Assembly (NCBI RefSeq): GCF_020283565.1
Contig: NC_060065.1
Location: 55,961,489-56,025,488, forward strand
From: Trifolium pratense
Lineage: Eukaryota; Streptophyta; Magnoliopsida; Fabales; Fabaceae
Direction: 5' to 3'
DNA length: 64,000 nt
Positions 61,099-64,000 of the stretch are shown in pieces (within the stretch, counting starts at the first letter, position 1; the number at the start of each line of letters is the position of its first letter). The notes below the pieces were generated by a model. The model had not been told where the DNA came from, did not search any database, and was given only the letters and a program-made list of their open reading frames with translations. Position numbers and translations under genes: made by a program.

Positions 61099-64000
61099 AT
61101 GAACAATAACAACGACAACAACAGCAACAAAGACACTACCATAGGAGTCCTCGATTCTCGATTCAATCAAACCCTCAGAAATGTTCAAGGGTATCTTTTC
61201 TTTTCCCTCAATTCCTCATTTTTTTTCTGTTAAATTTATTGCTTGTAAAAAAAAGCTTCATAATTTGATTAAAAAAAAAGATGGGTATTTCAGAAAAATT
61301 CATGATCTCAATAATTACGCTGCCCGATTTGTTGATTTCACATGTTGATTATTTTTCAATCGGATATGAGAAAACCCTTCAAAAAAGTTGATTTTTTTTT
61401 TTAACATTAAGATCAATTGATTAGGAATGTATGATTTGTGTGTTTCTGATAAGGATAATTGACCCCAATTTTCATCTGATCCGTGTAATCAAATTGGATT
61501 GCTTTTTCTTAGTGTTGTGGATTTTTGTTATCAAATGTAGGAATAATGAAAGCTGGGAAAAGTGTCGATGATTGAGTGCAGTTTCAGTTATTAATTTTGC
61601 ATTTGCAGCATGTTTAATTGTTCTTAAAATTGGAGATTATATAAAAAAAAATGCTTTTAGAGAATTAGTCATTTCTTTGCATTGCAAAGCTGTTATTCGT
61701 GTTGAGAACTTTTTTTGTATCATGGATTTTCAAAATTGCTACATCTGTTTTTATGTTTCATCTTCTTTAGTGAGTTGATTGATTGAGCAATATTTTGTTT
61801 TGTTTATAGATTTATATGTTTCAATGAGATGCTTGTATCTTATACAATTGATATGTTCTTTCTTTGTCAAGGTTACTCAAGGGTCGTAGCATTCCTGGTA
61901 AAATATTATTGAGCCAAAGAGTAGATCCTATAGATAATTCAACCTTATACTCGCCAACTTACAGCAGGAGTTCCTCATACAACGATACTGGCACTAATGA
62001 TCGCAAAATTGAGACAGTAGAGGTAATTTTAGTATTTGTATTTTGTGGTTATGTCTCATTATATGTATCTATAATACTGATTGGTAGCACTTATTCAAGT
62101 GTGACATCTACTCTTAAAACAGGAGGAAGTTCACAGTGGAAGCAAACCATTTAGTACTCCTAATGATAATAAATTGAAAACATCAACCTCCCGTGTAGAG
62201 AACCCGTCTGAAGAAGTCCGGAAATCTTCCATGGGTGGTAGAGCTACTGATTCTGCTAGAGTTATGAAGTTCACAAAGGTTCTTTCTGGAACCATGGTTA
62301 TATTGGGTATACTTTTATCTTCTGTATTACTAATTAACTTTTATATCACTTATTGACTTATTCTTCATTACTCCTAATCCTAAATGACCACTTCCCATTA
62401 TGAAAGTATCATATGTAAGGTTCAAAATAAATCTTAAGAAAAACATAAACATTTCAATTATAAATAACTTGATATTTCTCTCTTCCAATTTTTTAGTTGT
62501 CGAGTTTCATGTGTACTTAGGCTTGCCTGTTAGTTACTGTATAATATAGCTATGTCCTTTTTTCTCACCATTTACTGCTTTTGCTTAATCAGACAATTGA
62601 TAGTAAACATATACTCCTACGAAATCACGTCACGGCAAGAAGCCATAATCCACTAATAAAAACTTAAGTACTTGAGTGTCTTTCATTCCCTTGATTTTTG
62701 GCCCAAAATTTTGGTTGTTTTCAATTTCAAGCATTTAACATTCATGTTTGCTTATGCTGCAAAGCAATAATGCCTCAATAATATTTATTTAGTTTTTCAG
62801 TTTTCAATGGTAAACTGATTATGAAATCATAATTTTCTTCCTTAACTATCCTGTAGACAAATTGCGTGAATTAGCTTGGAGTGGTGTTCCAGATTATATG
62901 CGTCCTACAGTGTGGAGACTTCTCTTGGTAAGGTCTATGATCTTCAAGAATCACAATAACAATTAAGTTTGGAGTTCATATTAGAATTTGTTAGGATATG
63001 TGTATTCTTGTTCTATTTTGGTGATATCTAAACAAATCAATATAGGGTTTTGGCCGTATATATAATCATTTTAAGTAAATAGGTCAACATCATGTTTTTC
63101 CACGGACAATATATTTTTTTCTTGAAATTTAAAGATGAACTGACAACAGGGATATGCACCAACTAATTCAGATAGAAGGGAGGGAGTTTTGAGAAGGAAG
63201 CGGCTCGAGTATCTTGACTGTGTTTCTCAGTATTATGATATTCCTGATACAGAACGCTCAGATGATGAGATCAACATGCTTCGCCAGGTATATCCTTAAA
63301 TATAACACATGCCACTCTTGATTATTAATGATGAAAATAAATTCTTCTTTTTTAATCTTTACTTTTAACATTCGTTAGATTGCTGTTGATTGTCCAAGAA
63401 CTGTACCTGAAGTTCCCTTCTTCCAGCAACCACAAGTTCAGAAATCACTGGAGCGTATTCTTTACGCATGGTATATTACAGATAACCTATTTTTTGGGCC
63501 TGATACTATTTTCATCCCAGTGTTCTTTGTTGTGGATTTTAATTTCTGAGGTCAAAAGATGGCTTTTAGCTTTACTAAGATACTGTAGTTAGATAGCGTT
63601 TATGAGGAGAGACTTTTACTTTCTTTTTGGGTACTGTACTCAATCTTATCTGAACCCAGATGAAGTAATTTCTGTAAGGTAGACTGATCCTAGATTTTTT
63701 TTTGTTTATCGTACTGATTGATAATCTTGATGGACACTGTGTGGAGATTCCCTTCTAGAAATGGATTCAATTTTAGAAGCCAATAAGATGGTGTCAATAT
63801 TTATTGCGCTTTCAGAAGATTCTAAGAATAGTTGCTCTAGTGTTGCATGTGTTTATTCTTAGCAGAAGTTTAGAACAATGATGTAGGAAAAGAAACTAGA
63901 TAAATGATGCATGACCACTAATGAACGTTTATGATCTACCTTTCGCATTTCAAGTACATCACGCGGTAATAAATTGGATTAGTTGTGGTCTTTGCCCGAG
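61099..64000 (+). CDS. TBC1D22-like Rab GTPase-activating protein, 5' part (partial)
   Basis: Six exons are visible: 61099-61190, 61872-62022, 62123-62306, 62857-62927, 63150-63287 and 63379-63470, in phase for about 242 residues. The donor at 63471 opens an intron that runs to the right edge. The start is the ATG of MNNNNDNNSNKD. The N-terminal 140 residues are polar. The TBC domain opens LAWSGVPDYMRPTVWRLLL (148-166) and continues GYAPTNSDRRE, YYDIPD and the arginine finger IAVDCPR (213-219), then VPEVPFFQQPQVQKSLERIL. This matches the TBC1D22 group, called RabGAP22 in Arabidopsis from memory, which acts on Rab GTPases in membrane traffic. The glutamine finger lies beyond the window. Confidence 0.93.

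Noticed and set aside
28452..64000. Functional link between the two Rab-GAP genes as a local cluster
   Set aside because: They belong to different TBC subfamilies and are 27 kb apart with unrelated genes between; co-location looks accidental.

Overview
The window is plant nuclear DNA, AT-rich and intron-rich. Its repeats (an Au-type SINE, Stowaway, Mutator-like, Harbinger and hAT MITEs, Helitron ends) and its protein sequences fit a legume, most likely a Medicago/Trifolium-type genome; the species is inference. There are no tRNA, rRNA, CRISPR or bacterial-type features. Genes were rebuilt by reading exon frames and GT/AG borders by hand. The exon lengths add up in phase for every multi-exon gene listed, but no transcript evidence was available.

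Layout: (1) 1-2071, minus, the first four exons of a plant multi-pass membrane protein of unknown function, cut by the left edge. (2) 2.1-10.7 kb, repeat-rich, with two related Mutator-like foldback elements 12 bp apart and a dead LINE RNase H tail. (3) 10749-14556, minus, a seven-exon Myb/HTH-like DUF3755 protein. (4) 14.6-24.6 kb, MITEs, a Helitron terminus, an inverted-repeat element inside a TA microsatellite, a 390-bp TACA microsatellite and a small acidic ORF of unknown function. (5) 24720-26276, plus, a class III peroxidase that lacks the distal catalytic histidine. (6) 28452-33839, minus, a ten-exon TBC-domain Rab-GAP. (7) 40052-45361, plus, an NLP8/9-type RWP-RK transcription factor. 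(8) 47618-50538, plus, the peroxisomal membrane protein PEX13. (9) 51.7-57.6 kb, five tandem ~880-bp copies of a divergent LOB-domain-like gene, ending in a Harbinger-type element. (10) 57.6-61.1 kb, a hAT MITE, a minisatellite and a complete small Helitron. (11) 61099 to the right edge, plus, the 5' half of a TBC1D22-like Rab-GAP.

The genes are unrelated single plant genes, not an operon or pathway. The two Rab-GAPs belong to different subfamilies. The most unusual region is the LOB-like array. All copies use a CX2CX7CX3C motif in place of the usual CX2CX6CX3C. One copy has a nonsense codon, one has lost two zinc cysteines, and two are frameshifted in a G-rich tail. Copies 2-5 carry a 3' splice site but not the upstream leader exon, and each repeat junction lies inside a truncated Harbinger terminus.
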